Origin: an uncultured Colwellia sp.
GTDB lineage: Bacteria; Pseudomonadota; Gammaproteobacteria; Enterobacterales; Alteromonadaceae
DNA length: 15,107 nt
Assembly: GCA_913020705.1 (NCBI GenBank)
Contig: CAJWBY010000122.1
Span: forward strand, 1 to 15,107
Reading direction: 5' to 3'
Shown here: positions 1 through 7,761 of the stretch, in pieces
Numbering within the stretch: the stretch's first letter is position 1
Layout: each line of letters starts with the position of its first letter
Notes under the pieces: generated by a model
What the model saw: the letters and a program-made list of their open reading frames with translations, nothing else
Told to the model about the DNA's origin: nothing
Databases searched by the model: none
Program-made: the position numbers and the translations under genes

Positions 1-552
1 TCCGGCTCTCGCTGCTTCAATAGCGGCATTCAAAGCTAAAATAACAATTTGCTTTACTATATTAAAGAATTCTTGGTTTTGTTTATGCATTTCGGCATTG
101 TGAAGCATTAGTTGCGTTAAACTTTCATGCCACCTTTCAAATGTCACTAACAGGTCTGCAAGATCAGCTAGTTCACTTTGAACTTGGGTTAGTTTTGAAG
201 AAAGTTCAGTCTTTGCATCTTGGTGATTTGTTTCTATATTTAGAAGTTGTTCTTCGTATTCGCCTTGTAGCCGAGCTCTTTCGTCTTCTAGGTTCTGATT
301 TGTTTCTATAATAGACGCTTGAAGATCCGCATTGCTGGTTTCGAATTCTTGGTTGGTCTGAATTTGTAAGTTTAAATCTTGTTCGAATGTGTTTTTATCT
401 TGTTGAGTTTGAGCTAACTCTGCCTCAAGTAATGTCGTCGTGCTCTTTTCTTTGTTTAGTTTATTCTTGTAATGCTTTTGTGTTATCACAAAAGACAAGA
501 ATAGACCTATGCCGAAAAAGAGAATTGAAAAAAGGATTAAGTTATTAGTCAT
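1..552 (-). CDS. Methyl-accepting chemotaxis-type protein, 3' end outside window
   Basis: The minus strand is open from an ATG at 552 to the left edge, giving 184 residues with no stop. The protein begins with one membrane helix (about residues 5-24) and a positively charged stretch. A long Gln/Glu/Lys-rich coiled coil (about 35-135) follows. The visible end is ALNAAIEAARAG, the most recognisable block of the MCP cytoplasmic signalling domain. A missing C-terminal part should therefore carry the rest of the CheA/CheW-contacting hairpin. No periplasmic sensor domain is visible, so input is probably cytoplasmic or through the membrane. There is no in-frame start upstream before a TAG at 592-594, so the ATG at 552 is the likely start, although no good Shine-Dalgarno precedes it. 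It is divergent from the chemoreceptor at 719. The ligand is unknown. Confidence 0.85.
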   Translation of the reverse strand, partial: MTNNLILFSILFFGIGLFLSFVITQKHYKNKLNKEKSTTTLLEAELAQTQQDKNTFEQDLNLQIQTNQEFETSNADLQASIIETNQNLEDERARLQGEYEEQLLNIETNHQDAKTELSSKLTQVQSELADLADLLVTFERWHESLTQLMLHNAEMHKQNQEFFNIVKQIVILALNAAIEAARAG

Positions 553-718
553 GTTTATTAGTTTCGTATCTATTAATGCTAAAGATAAATTCTATAAAAC
601 AATATTAGCAGTAAATTTTGAGATTGCTGGAATATAATAAAAGATTTCATGACATTCCTAAAAACTACGCTAAAGTTACTAAGTAAGTGTATATAGAGGC
701 TTTATTGAGAATAGAATT

Positions 719-1729
719 ATGTTTCAACTAACGTTTAATCAGAAAGTTGGCTTAGGTTTTGCCATTATTATTTCTCTTTTACTTGTGTCCGGTTTATCTT
801 CCTTATGGAATCTAAATGACATCAATGGCTCTACGTCACGTGTTAATGAAACGGCGGTTCCAGTCGTAAAACAAAGTAATGATGTTCAGATTCAGCTTCT
901 TAAGCTTGCTAAGTTAAGCTCGCTTGCATTTAACGCCTCTGATCAGAATCAAATTAATGCTTACATAGAAGAATTTACGAAAGGAACCAAAAGCTTCGAC
1001 GATCGGTACTTGGCTCTTGAAGCGTTAGCCGATACCGATGATCAAATGAAATCCCTGGCGATTGGTATTAAAAGTAACTATGACGCCTACAGTTTTGCTG
1101 TGAATGAAATGTTTGAGGCTAAAACTGAAGTACTAACCGCTCGAGATAATATGTTAGTTGAGGCTGAAACACTTTTTGGTCTGGCGGATGATGTAGGTGC
1201 TTCACTCGTAGAAATTCAATATTTTGGTGCGCCAGAAGATAAAATCGAAGAAATGACGCTTATCACTGGTTTTACGGAATCTGCTGATAATATAAATTCA
1301 TCCATTTTTAAAACAATAGATGAGATTAAAATCACCCAAGATATTGAACGTGTCAGTGATGGCATGGGTGATTTCGAATTTTCTTTGAATGATTCAAAGC
1401 GATGGTTTGATAAAGCTACCGATTACTTTGCATCATTTGATTCTGATGGCATGATCGATATTTCCGAAAGCGCATATGAAGCGTTATATGCTTATATGAA
1501 AGTAACTCCATCGATTGTTGATCATAAAAAGAAACAACTTGAACAAATAATTATAGCAAAAGTTAAGTTAGATGAAGCTGATGCGGCGGTAACACAGTCT
1601 ATTTCTGGTTTAGATGAATTACTAAAGTCTGCAGATGATCAGTTTAATATTTTACAAGGTGAAGTGTCGGACACCTTAGCTTTTGGTTTCAAAAGCTCGA
1701 TTGTTATGCTGGTCATTTTGTTGATTTAA
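719..1729 (+). CDS. Truncated chemoreceptor: N-terminal half only (TM1 and periplasmic sensor)
   Basis: This 336-residue ORF starts like a transmembrane MCP. A short cytoplasmic N-terminus leads to TM1 (about residues 11-30), then a long, almost entirely helical periplasmic region (about 32-320). That region resembles the four-helix or helical-bimodular ligand-binding domains; the size fits the latter, which is inference. TM2 starts at about residue 323 with [11 protein letters not shown] and stops after some 11 residues. HAMP and signalling domains, which would normally add about 300 residues, are absent and do not reappear in another frame downstream. leuD starts 19 bases after the stop. 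The product cannot signal to CheA; at most it could bind ligand or form inactive dimers. The end coincides with a probable DNA junction (see findings). Only a weak ribosome-binding sequence precedes the ATG. Confidence 0.8.
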   Translation: MFQLTFNQKVGLGFAIIISLLLVSGLSSLWNLNDINGSTSRVNETAVPVVKQSNDVQIQLLKLAKLSSLAFNASDQNQINAYIEEFTKGTKSFDDRYLALEALADTDDQMKSLAIGIKSNYDAYSFAVNEMFEAKTEVLTARDNMLVEAETLFGLADDVGASLVEIQYFGAPEDKIEEMTLITGFTESADNINSSIFKTIDEIKITQDIERVSDGMGDFEFSLNDSKRWFDKATDYFASFDSDGMIDISESAYEALYAYMKVTPSIVDHKKKQLEQIIIAKVKLDEADAAVTQSISGLDELLKSADDQFNILQGEVSDTLAFGFKSSIVMLVILLI

Positions 1730-1748
1730 ACGCATAAGGAATAGAATA

Positions 1749-2345
1749 ATGGAAAAATTTACAACTCATGAAGGCTTAGTTGTTCCTTTAGATGCTGCAA
1801 ACGTAGATACGGATCAAATAATCCCAAAACAGTTTTTACAAAAAACAGAACGTATTGGTTTTGGTACACACTTATTTCATGACTGGCGTTACTTAGATGT
1901 TTCAGGTAAAGAGAATAATCCTGAATTTATTTTAAATAAGCCACAGTATGAAGGCGCAAGTATTTTATTAACCCGTGAAAACTTTGGTTGTGGTTCAAGT
2001 CGAGAACATGCTCCGTGGGCATTAGAAGAGTACGGTTTTAAAGTGATTATTTCTCCAAGCTTTGCTGATATTTTTTATGGTAACTGTATCAATATTGGTT
2101 TGTTGCCAATAAAATTAAGCGATGAAGAAATTGACACTTTATTTACTAAAGCGGCAAAAGAGAACATTGAGTTAACCGTAGATTTAATTAATAACCAAAT
2201 TAATTGTGGTAACTTAAGCTTTGATTTTAGCTTAGACAAATTTCATCAATATTGTTTAGAGCAAGGTATCGACAGTGTCGGTTGGACTTTAAATAAGCTA
2301 GATAAGATAAAAGCTTTCGAAGCAAACCTGCCTTCGTGGCAATAA
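1749..2345 (+). CDS. leuD: 3-isopropylmalate dehydratase small subunit
   Basis: LeuD is the swivelling-domain subunit that, with the iron-sulfur subunit LeuC, isomerises 2-isopropylmalate to 3-isopropylmalate in leucine synthesis in the cytoplasm. The 198-residue protein is full length for the proteobacterial family (about 200). Landmarks are [13 protein letters not shown] (18-30), FHDWRYLD (43-50), [13 protein letters not shown] (80-92) and the following FADIFYGNC block (105-113). The start is well supported: AAGGA at 1736-1740 sits 8 bases before the ATG. In gammaproteobacteria leuD normally follows leuC at once in a leuABCD operon. Here the gene in front is half of a chemoreceptor, so its usual promoter and partner are missing from this place. 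A strong terminator follows. Confidence 0.96.
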   Translation: MEKFTTHEGLVVPLDAANVDTDQIIPKQFLQKTERIGFGTHLFHDWRYLDVSGKENNPEFILNKPQYEGASILLTRENFGCGSSREHAPWALEEYGFKVIISPSFADIFYGNCINIGLLPIKLSDEEIDTLFTKAAKENIELTVDLINNQINCGNLSFDFSLDKFHQYCLEQGIDSVGWTLNKLDKIKAFEANLPSWQ

Positions 2346-2363
2346 ACGTAACGCAATAAAAAT

Positions 2364-2410
2364 AAAACCTTACTGAAAGATAGTAAATCTATTTTAGTAA
2401 GGTTTTTTTA
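2364..2410 (+). terminator. Intrinsic terminator of leuD
   Basis: The arms AAAACCTTACT (2364-2374) and AGTAAGGTTTT (2396-2406) pair perfectly, with a small inner hairpin ATAG/CTAT in the loop. A run of seven T follows from 2403. It lies 18 bases past the leuD stop and separates leuD from the HD-GYP gene. Confidence 0.9.
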
Positions 2411-2509
2411 TTTTCCTTCAACATTTTTTTATTCCAAAAACTAGACTAAAATAATCTTTATTAAAAAGGTAATGCCAAAAAATATCTTTTCCATCACGCA
2501 AGAATCATT

Positions 2510-3739
2510 ATGTCAAAATCTCCTGCTAGCGAAATCACACAGACCATTTCAATCGACCAACTGGTTACCGGTATGTATGTAAAATCATTTTCAGATAATA
2601 GTAGCCTTAATATTAAATCTGAAGGATATATCTCAAGTGATAAAAGCATTACTCAATTGCGTAAAGCAAACATTACCCAACTCGTTATTATCCCTGCAAA
2701 ACAAAAACAAACTGTGAATGTAGAAAAAGCTATTGCGGATATAAAAACGAAGAAAACGTCGTCAATGACAAAAAAGACAACTGAAACGACAGGCGTATCT
2801 CTCGATAGCGAAATCAAAAAAGCAAATAAGTTATATAAAAATGCTAAATCTTTACAAGAAAAAATTTTAGAGCAAATTAAAAGTAAGAAATCTATAAATG
2901 TAAGTGAAGCAGAAGAAACAACAAACGCGATGGTCGACTCTATTTTCAGGAATCAAGATGCCCTAACTTGCATGTCTCGATTTCAAACGAAAGATTCCTA
3001 CCTTATTGAACATTCGCTAAATGTTTCAATTTTGATGTCTGTATTTGCTAAGCATTTAGGTTTTGACAAACGCCTCATTCAAGAACTCGCACTTGGGGCA
3101 TTTCTACATGATATTGGTAAAATATTATTACCCAATGATATTTTGAATAAACTCACGCCTTTAAACGCGAAAGAGGAAAATATTATTCGTAGTCACGTTG
3201 CGCTTGGCTTAAAGATATTAGAAGACAGTCCAAGTGTTTCACATATGGCAATGAAGATGATACGAGAACATCATGAACGTGTAGATGGTTCTGGTTACCC
3301 CAAAAAACTTAAAGGTGATGAGATATCCAAATATGGTCGAATGATCGCTATAATTGACAGTTATGACGCAATGACATCTGATCGAGCTTACAAGAAAAGT
3401 GTTCCCCCGATTAAAGCTTTCAAAACACTAATTTCATCACCCGAATGTTATGATGAAGAGTTAGTAGAAAATTTCATTCAGTGTATGGGCGTATATCCCG
3501 TAGGGACATTAGTCAAACTTAACAGCGGTAAATTAGGTTTAATTAGTCAATTGAATAAAAAAAAGCCGTTACACCCTTATGTACGGGTTTTTTATAATGC
3601 TCGAATGAATCAGGCTATCCCGATTCAAGAAATTAACTTGAGTGAATCTAAATACAAAGATCAAATCGACTGTTGTATTCGACCAGAAGAATTTAATCTC
3701 AATTTATTAGGTTTCTTTAAGACCGCATTTATTGATTAA
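2510..3739 (+). CDS. HD-GYP domain cyclic-di-GMP phosphodiesterase
   Basis: A soluble protein of 409 residues. Residues 10-70 look like the N-terminal domain often found in front of HD-GYP (DUF3391 type, containing QLVTGMYV). A Lys-rich helical linker (75-140) follows. The catalytic HD-GYP domain (about 150-330) has H168, the metal-binding HD pair in HDIGK (200-204), HH at 254-255 in HHERVDGSGYP, and the GYP signature at 262-264. IDSYDAMTSDRAYK (282-295) is the usual next block. All expected metal ligands visible to me are kept, so it should hydrolyse c-di-GMP, lowering the signal that favours biofilm over motility. A C-terminal tail of about 75 residues is typical of this subgroup. No membrane segment or receiver domain is visible, so the input is unknown. 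It stands alone, with only a weak ribosome-binding sequence, and converges on the gspAB-type gene without an obvious terminator between them. Confidence 0.92.
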   Translation: MSKSPASEITQTISIDQLVTGMYVKSFSDNSSLNIKSEGYISSDKSITQLRKANITQLVIIPAKQKQTVNVEKAIADIKTKKTSSMTKKTTETTGVSLDSEIKKANKLYKNAKSLQEKILEQIKSKKSINVSEAEETTNAMVDSIFRNQDALTCMSRFQTKDSYLIEHSLNVSILMSVFAKHLGFDKRLIQELALGAFLHDIGKILLPNDILNKLTPLNAKEENIIRSHVALGLKILEDSPSVSHMAMKMIREHHERVDGSGYPKKLKGDEISKYGRMIAIIDSYDAMTSDRAYKKSVPPIKAFKTLISSPECYDEELVENFIQCMGVYPVGTLVKLNSGKLGLISQLNKKKPLHPYVRVFYNARMNQAIPIQEINLSESKYKDQIDCCIRPEEFNLNLLGFFKTAFID

Positions 3740-3808
3740 TCATTAATGGTTTCAAATAAACGTTCATCATATAACACTTAAACAACTCAAAATTTGAACA
3801 AACATACT

Positions 3809-5383
3809 CTACCAAGTTGAAAGCGCAGGTAAGCTAAACTGTTCCCCTCTAAAGGTTAAAATAACTTTCTGAGCATAAATATGATTTAACACCAGTCCAT
3901 TAGAAATAGTGTCGCCTTCATAACGGTCTCTACCATTAACTTTTACCCAACTTTCACCATCACTGGTATATATGTGCTGTTCAAAGCTAATAGAAGGAAT
4001 ATCGTTTTGTAGCCATGTAGGCATATCTGATAATGCTGGAACATCTACTTCTACTATTTCATTTACATCTGAGGCATTACCGGAACTACTCACTGCTTCG
4101 GTTTCATCTATTGCGCTTTGAAAGCGAGCAAGTAAATCATCAGAAACGCCATCGACAGCATTAACTGACAGTTTTTCCTTAATCTTGGTATTGGCTTTAT
4201 TCTCCACAATAACAGGCTTTTCTGCTTGTATGTCTCTATCTTTGTTGACTTTATCGACCTTAAGCTCCACAGCACTTACTTGATCGCCATTACTTTTTAT
4301 CTCAAACTCTTTAGTTAAATTCTCTTCCAGAGCCACGTTTTGAATATCTGCAAGATTCTCTATTTCATCCTTAGTTTTATTAGGCGCGGCGATAACCGCT
4401 TTTATAGAATCTTGATGAACAGGTATTTCAGGCGTATTGACTATTTTCTCTGACTGAATATTTTCACCATACATTTGCCCTACGAAATAAGAGCTCCCAA
4501 TCAGAACAGCTATCAAAAAAACAACACCTATTACTTTCACCGCTATATTTTGCCACCAATATTGAGCTTGATATTCATCACCTAAAGCTTCTTGAGCTGA
4601 CTGCAAAACAACTTTTTTAGTCACTAAGGCATTATTAGTACAATAAGCATTTGTCAGAGATCGTTCACATAACAAATTAATTATACGAGGAATACCTTGT
4701 GATATTCGGTGAATTTCAGCGACAGCAGCTTTATCAAATAACATTCGCTCACATTGTGCAACTGAAAGTCTATGCTGAATATAATGTGCAACTTCAAGTT
4801 TAGTTAAGGGAAGTAAGTGGTAACGAGCGGTAATTCTTTGTGCTAACTGTCGTAAGTCTCGGCGTTGTAATAATTGTTTTAATTCAGGCTGTCCAATCAA
4901 TATTACTTGCAATAATTTTTTTGTATCTGTTTCTAAATTAGTTAATAAACGTAGTTGTTCTAAAACTTCTGGCGCTAAATGTTGTGCTTCATCAATAATT
5001 AATAAAGTATTAAGACTGGCTTGATGATTTTTATTAAGCTTTTCATATATTTTATCAGTAAGTGTTTTTAACGTTGCCCCAGTCTTACGATATCGTATTT
5101 TCAATTCATCACAAATAGTAGCAAGTAGTTCCTGGCTTGATAACGTAGGGTTAAGAATAAAAGCCGCTTGTGTGTTTTCTGGCAGTTGTTCCATTAAACG
5201 ACGACTAATCGTCGTTTTACCTGTACCTACTTCGCCCGTTAATAATGCAAAACCACCTGTTTCACCTAAACCATAACTTAAATGGGCTAAGGCCTCTTTA
5301 TGACGATCACTCATAAATAAAAAGCGAGGATTAGGTGCTATTGAAAAAGGGCTTTCTTTTAAGCCAAAGTAACCTTTATACAT
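3809..5383 (-). CDS. GspA-GspB fusion: ExeA-like AAA ATPase with T2SS GspB C-terminal domain
   Basis: Residues 1-270 form an ExeA/GspA-type AAA+ ATPase: the family N-terminus YFGLKESPFSIAPNP, Walker A GEVGTGKT (50-57), Walker B LLIIDEAQ (127-134), and sensor-like region IGQPELKQLL. One membrane helix lies at about 280-302. A low-complexity acidic, Lys-rich periplasmic linker runs to about 450. The last 70 residues (SDMPTWLQ to the end) resemble the GspB/ExeB periplasmic domain. In Aeromonas and Vibrio, GspA and GspB form a complex that helps the secretin GspD assemble through the peptidoglycan. Here both parts sit in one chain, and the peptidoglycan-binding domain seen in classic ExeA is not evident. 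No other secretion genes are adjacent. Upstream on the minus strand, TTGACT (5453-5448) and TAGTTT (5430-5425) with a 17-base spacer are a weak promoter candidate. The MshM group of pilus ATPases is a relative, but the GspB tail argues for type II secretion. Confidence 0.86.
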   Translation of the reverse strand: MYKGYFGLKESPFSIAPNPRFLFMSDRHKEALAHLSYGLGETGGFALLTGEVGTGKTTISRRLMEQLPENTQAAFILNPTLSSQELLATICDELKIRYRKTGATLKTLTDKIYEKLNKNHQASLNTLLIIDEAQHLAPEVLEQLRLLTNLETDTKKLLQVILIGQPELKQLLQRRDLRQLAQRITARYHLLPLTKLEVAHYIQHRLSVAQCERMLFDKAAVAEIHRISQGIPRIINLLCERSLTNAYCTNNALVTKKVVLQSAQEALGDEYQAQYWWQNIAVKVIGVVFLIAVLIGSSYFVGQMYGENIQSEKIVNTPEIPVHQDSIKAVIAAPNKTKDEIENLADIQNVALEENLTKEFEIKSNGDQVSAVELKVDKVNKDRDIQAEKPVIVENKANTKIKEKLSVNAVDGVSDDLLARFQSAIDETEAVSSSGNASDVNEIVEVDVPALSDMPTWLQNDIPSISFEQHIYTSDGESWVKVNGRDRYEGDTISNGLVLNHIYAQKVILTFRGEQFSLPALSTW

Positions 5384-5535
5384 AATAAATTTACGTTATT
5401 TCACAATTCAAAAAACTGCCATAGAAACTACCTTGTAGCACATCATAAGTCAAAACTAGTGGGTAAATAAAATGTAAAAATATGCTAATATATTTTTAAG
5501 ACAAGCGATAATATTAAAAGGTATAAAGAGCAATA

Positions 5536-6816
5536 ATGAACAACAATAATCCTGAAGCGCTCAATAGCTATTTAGTAGGCGGCGCAGTACGCGACAAACT
5601 CTTGGGGCATAAGGTTTATGATCGTGACTTTGTTGTTGTAGGATCTACAGTTGAAAAAATGTTGGCTTTAGGATTTACACAAGTAGGTAAAGATTTTCCT
5701 GTTTTCCTTCATCCAAAATCTAAAGAAGAATACGCGCTTGCAAGAACTGAACGTAAGCATGGGAAAGGGTATACAGGCTTTATTTGCGATGCGAGTTCAG
5801 CGGTAACACTTGAAGAAGATCTCTTACGTCGAGACCTCACTATTAATGCAATGGCGATCCCTTTCACTGACACAGTCGCTACTTCAAACATAATTGATCC
5901 TTATAACGGTAAAATTGATTTACAGAACAGAATACTTCGTCATGTTTCATCAGCATTTGTTGAAGACCCTCTAAGAGTTTTACGTGTTGCTCGATTTGCT
6001 GCTCGTTATCATGATTATGGTTTCACGATAGCAGATGAAACATTACAACTAATGCGTGATATAAGTAATAGCGGCGAACTGTCCACGCTTTCTGGAGAAC
6101 GTGTTTGGCAAGAAATGCAACGAAGCTTGGCTGAAAACAACCCCGAAGTATTCTTTCAAGTGTTACGGGATTGTGGCGCATTAGAAAAAATATGGCCCGA
6201 ACTTAATTCTCTATGGGGTGTTCCTAACCCTGAAAAGTGGCATCCAGAAATTTGCTCAGGCATACATACAATAATGGTTCTTCAACAGGCTGTTAAGCTA
6301 TCTAGTAACACGTCGGTTCGGTTTGCCGCACTTTGTCATGATCTAGGAAAGTCATTAACGCTAGAAGAGAATTGGCCTAGACATCAAGGACATGAAAAAT
6401 CTGGATTAGCCTTGGTTGAAAAAATATGCAAACAATTAAAAGTCCCTAAAGATCACAAAATTTTAGCCCTAAAAGTCTGTGAATTCCATTTACACTGCCA
6501 TAAAGCTTTCGAATTAAAGGCCAGTACTATAATTAAATTATTCAATAATTTAGATGTATGGCGTAAACCTGAGGAGTTTTTTGACTTTCTTAAAGCCTGT
6601 ACTGCTGATTTTCGCGGAAGATTACATTTTGATGAAAAACCCTATCCACAAGTTGATTATTTAAAAAGTGCTTTTAACGCAGCTCTAGCAGTAACGGCAA
6701 AAGAGTTTGTTGACAAAAGGCTAAAAGGTGCAGAGATTAAAGAAGCCATAAACAACAAACGTATAGCTATTGTTCAAGAGATTAAAGAAGCTAATCTACT
6801 TTCAGCCAATGAGTAA
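5536..6816 (+). CDS. cca: CCA-adding tRNA nucleotidyltransferase (HD-domain type)
   Basis: Adds or repairs the 3' CCA end of tRNAs using CTP and ATP without a template. The 426-residue chain matches the gammaproteobacterial multifunctional CCA enzyme (E. coli about 412) with a 10-residue N-terminal extension. Visible blocks are YLVGGAVRD (12-20), the catalytic D29-R-D31 in YDRDFVVVGS, EEYALARTERK, and RRDLTINAMA of the nucleotide-selection region. The C-terminal HD domain has H268-D269 in CHDLGK, which in E. coli gives the additional phosphodiesterase/phosphatase activities. AAGAG lies just upstream of the ATG. It is divergent from the GspA-GspB gene across a 152-base AT-rich spacer. Its last 26 bases overlap the convergent gene on the other strand. 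Intact and probably essential or near-essential. Confidence 0.96.
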   Translation: MNNNNPEALNSYLVGGAVRDKLLGHKVYDRDFVVVGSTVEKMLALGFTQVGKDFPVFLHPKSKEEYALARTERKHGKGYTGFICDASSAVTLEEDLLRRDLTINAMAIPFTDTVATSNIIDPYNGKIDLQNRILRHVSSAFVEDPLRVLRVARFAARYHDYGFTIADETLQLMRDISNSGELSTLSGERVWQEMQRSLAENNPEVFFQVLRDCGALEKIWPELNSLWGVPNPEKWHPEICSGIHTIMVLQQAVKLSSNTSVRFAALCHDLGKSLTLEENWPRHQGHEKSGLALVEKICKQLKVPKDHKILALKVCEFHLHCHKAFELKASTIIKLFNNLDVWRKPEEFFDFLKACTADFRGRLHFDEKPYPQVDYLKSAFNAALAVTAKEFVDKRLKGAEIKEAINNKRIAIVQEIKEANLLSANE

Positions 6817-7642
6817 CGGCAGGATTAAATAGTCCTGAATCTTTAAATGCTTTTGTGATTGTGCCCTCAGCACGCATTAATTTCATTCCCTTTATTAGCG
6901 CTTGATAAGTTTCATGTCCCAAGGGATGCTTTTTAGAAATAATCACATGTCGACTTTCATCAAGTGGAAATTTAAAATTAGGTATGGGCTTTAATTCTAT
7001 ATTTTTTATTTTGTAACTTAAATCTTCATTATTAGAAAAAGGGATCAGCATGACATCTATTAAGTGTTTATTGACTAATGAAGCTTGAGACATCCATTCA
7101 TCTTCGTGAATAACTCGTTCAAAACCAGCTTTAGTTAAGTTAGTCCAATCTACTGTCCAATGCTTATTTGAAACAATAGATAAACGTTTTAATTGATCTA
7201 TTGAATTTACAGATAAAACTTTTGAATTATTTGAGGAAGCATAAAATCCGGCTTGATATTCTTTCTTCCTGATTAATGGTGGCGAAATGAAGACATGCTC
7301 TTCCATAGAAAGAGCCTCACTATGCCAGACTGAATCTACGCTAATAAGTAGAAGTCCTTTTTCGAGCAATTTACGCTCGCGCATGTTGTAGTAAACGGGA
7401 TCTAATATAAACTCGTACTCAAAACCACCTAAAGCTAACATTTGTTGTATTAGTATAATTTCAATAACTTCTCGTCGAGAGCACTGTCCTCCATAGTATT
7501 TAACTGTTAAAACGTTTTGATTATTCAAAATACAAAGATAGTCTCGGTACACATCTTCATTAATCACGATGGTTAGTGATGGCAGGATTTTCGCTGACAA
7601 TGTAGAAGTATATAAACAAAATATAATAAGTATTTTATACAC
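6791..7642 (-). CDS. Periplasmic solute-binding-like protein of unknown ligand
   Basis: A small secreted protein with a look of the amino-acid/SBP_bac_3 binding fold. I see a signal peptide, a first lobe ending near the YEFILDP region, a middle segment (LLLISVDSVWHSE, FISPPLIRKKEYQAGFYAS) and a C-terminal helix (YQALIKGMKLMRAEG). Many Alteromonadales carry such solitary proteins without any transporter beside them; their function is mostly unknown, and I assign none. Start choice: the frame is open to a TTG at 7672, which has no Shine-Dalgarno. A GTG at 7642 has AAGG (plus-strand 7649-7652) six bases upstream and gives a compact signal peptide MYKILIIFCLYTSTLSA. I therefore prefer 7642 (283 residues); the longer form would be 293. 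The stop lies inside the end of cca, a 26-base convergent overlap. Confidence 0.75.
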   Translation of the reverse strand: MYKILIIFCLYTSTLSAKILPSLTIVINEDVYRDYLCILNNQNVLTVKYYGGQCSRREVIEIILIQQMLALGGFEYEFILDPVYYNMRERKLLEKGLLLISVDSVWHSEALSMEEHVFISPPLIRKKEYQAGFYASSNNSKVLSVNSIDQLKRLSIVSNKHWTVDWTNLTKAGFERVIHEDEWMSQASLVNKHLIDVMLIPFSNNEDLSYKIKNIELKPIPNFKFPLDESRHVIISKKHPLGHETYQALIKGMKLMRAEGTITKAFKDSGLFNPAVTHWLKVD

Positions 7643-7703
7643 AAGAAACCTTATAAAAGAGGGAAAAACCAAATATATGTTAACTGATTATATTCATGTA
7701 GAC

Positions 7704-7732
7704 AAAAAAAAGCCCTACAATTGTAAGGCTTT
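7704..7732 (-). terminator. Intrinsic terminator of the TonB-dependent receptor gene
   Basis: On the minus strand AAAGCC, a T-G wobble, TACA, a short loop, TGTA and GGCTTT form a stem (plus 7709-7732), followed by eight T (plus A-run 7704-7711). It sits about 30 bases past the receptor stop codon, before the binding-protein gene on the same strand. The two genes are therefore probably separate transcription units. Confidence 0.85.
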
Positions 7733-7761
7733 ATCTAAGTTTAGTTAATGATGGTTACTCA

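Noticed and set aside
671..697. Sigma-28 (flagellar) promoter upstream of the truncated chemoreceptor
   Set aside because: TAAAGTTA fits the -35 element, but the sequence 11 bases later (TATATAGA) does not fit the expected GCCGATAA, so I do not call it.
3740..3808. Terminator between the HD-GYP and GspA-GspB genes
   Set aside because: Only a short TCAAA/TTTGA palindrome is present with no T-run, which is not enough for an intrinsic terminator.
5462..5535. Promoter of cca with an extended -10 (TGCTAATAT near 5483-5491)
   Set aside because: The -10 is plausible but no -35 hexamer lies at the right distance, and other AT-rich hexamers (GATAAT at 5507) compete.
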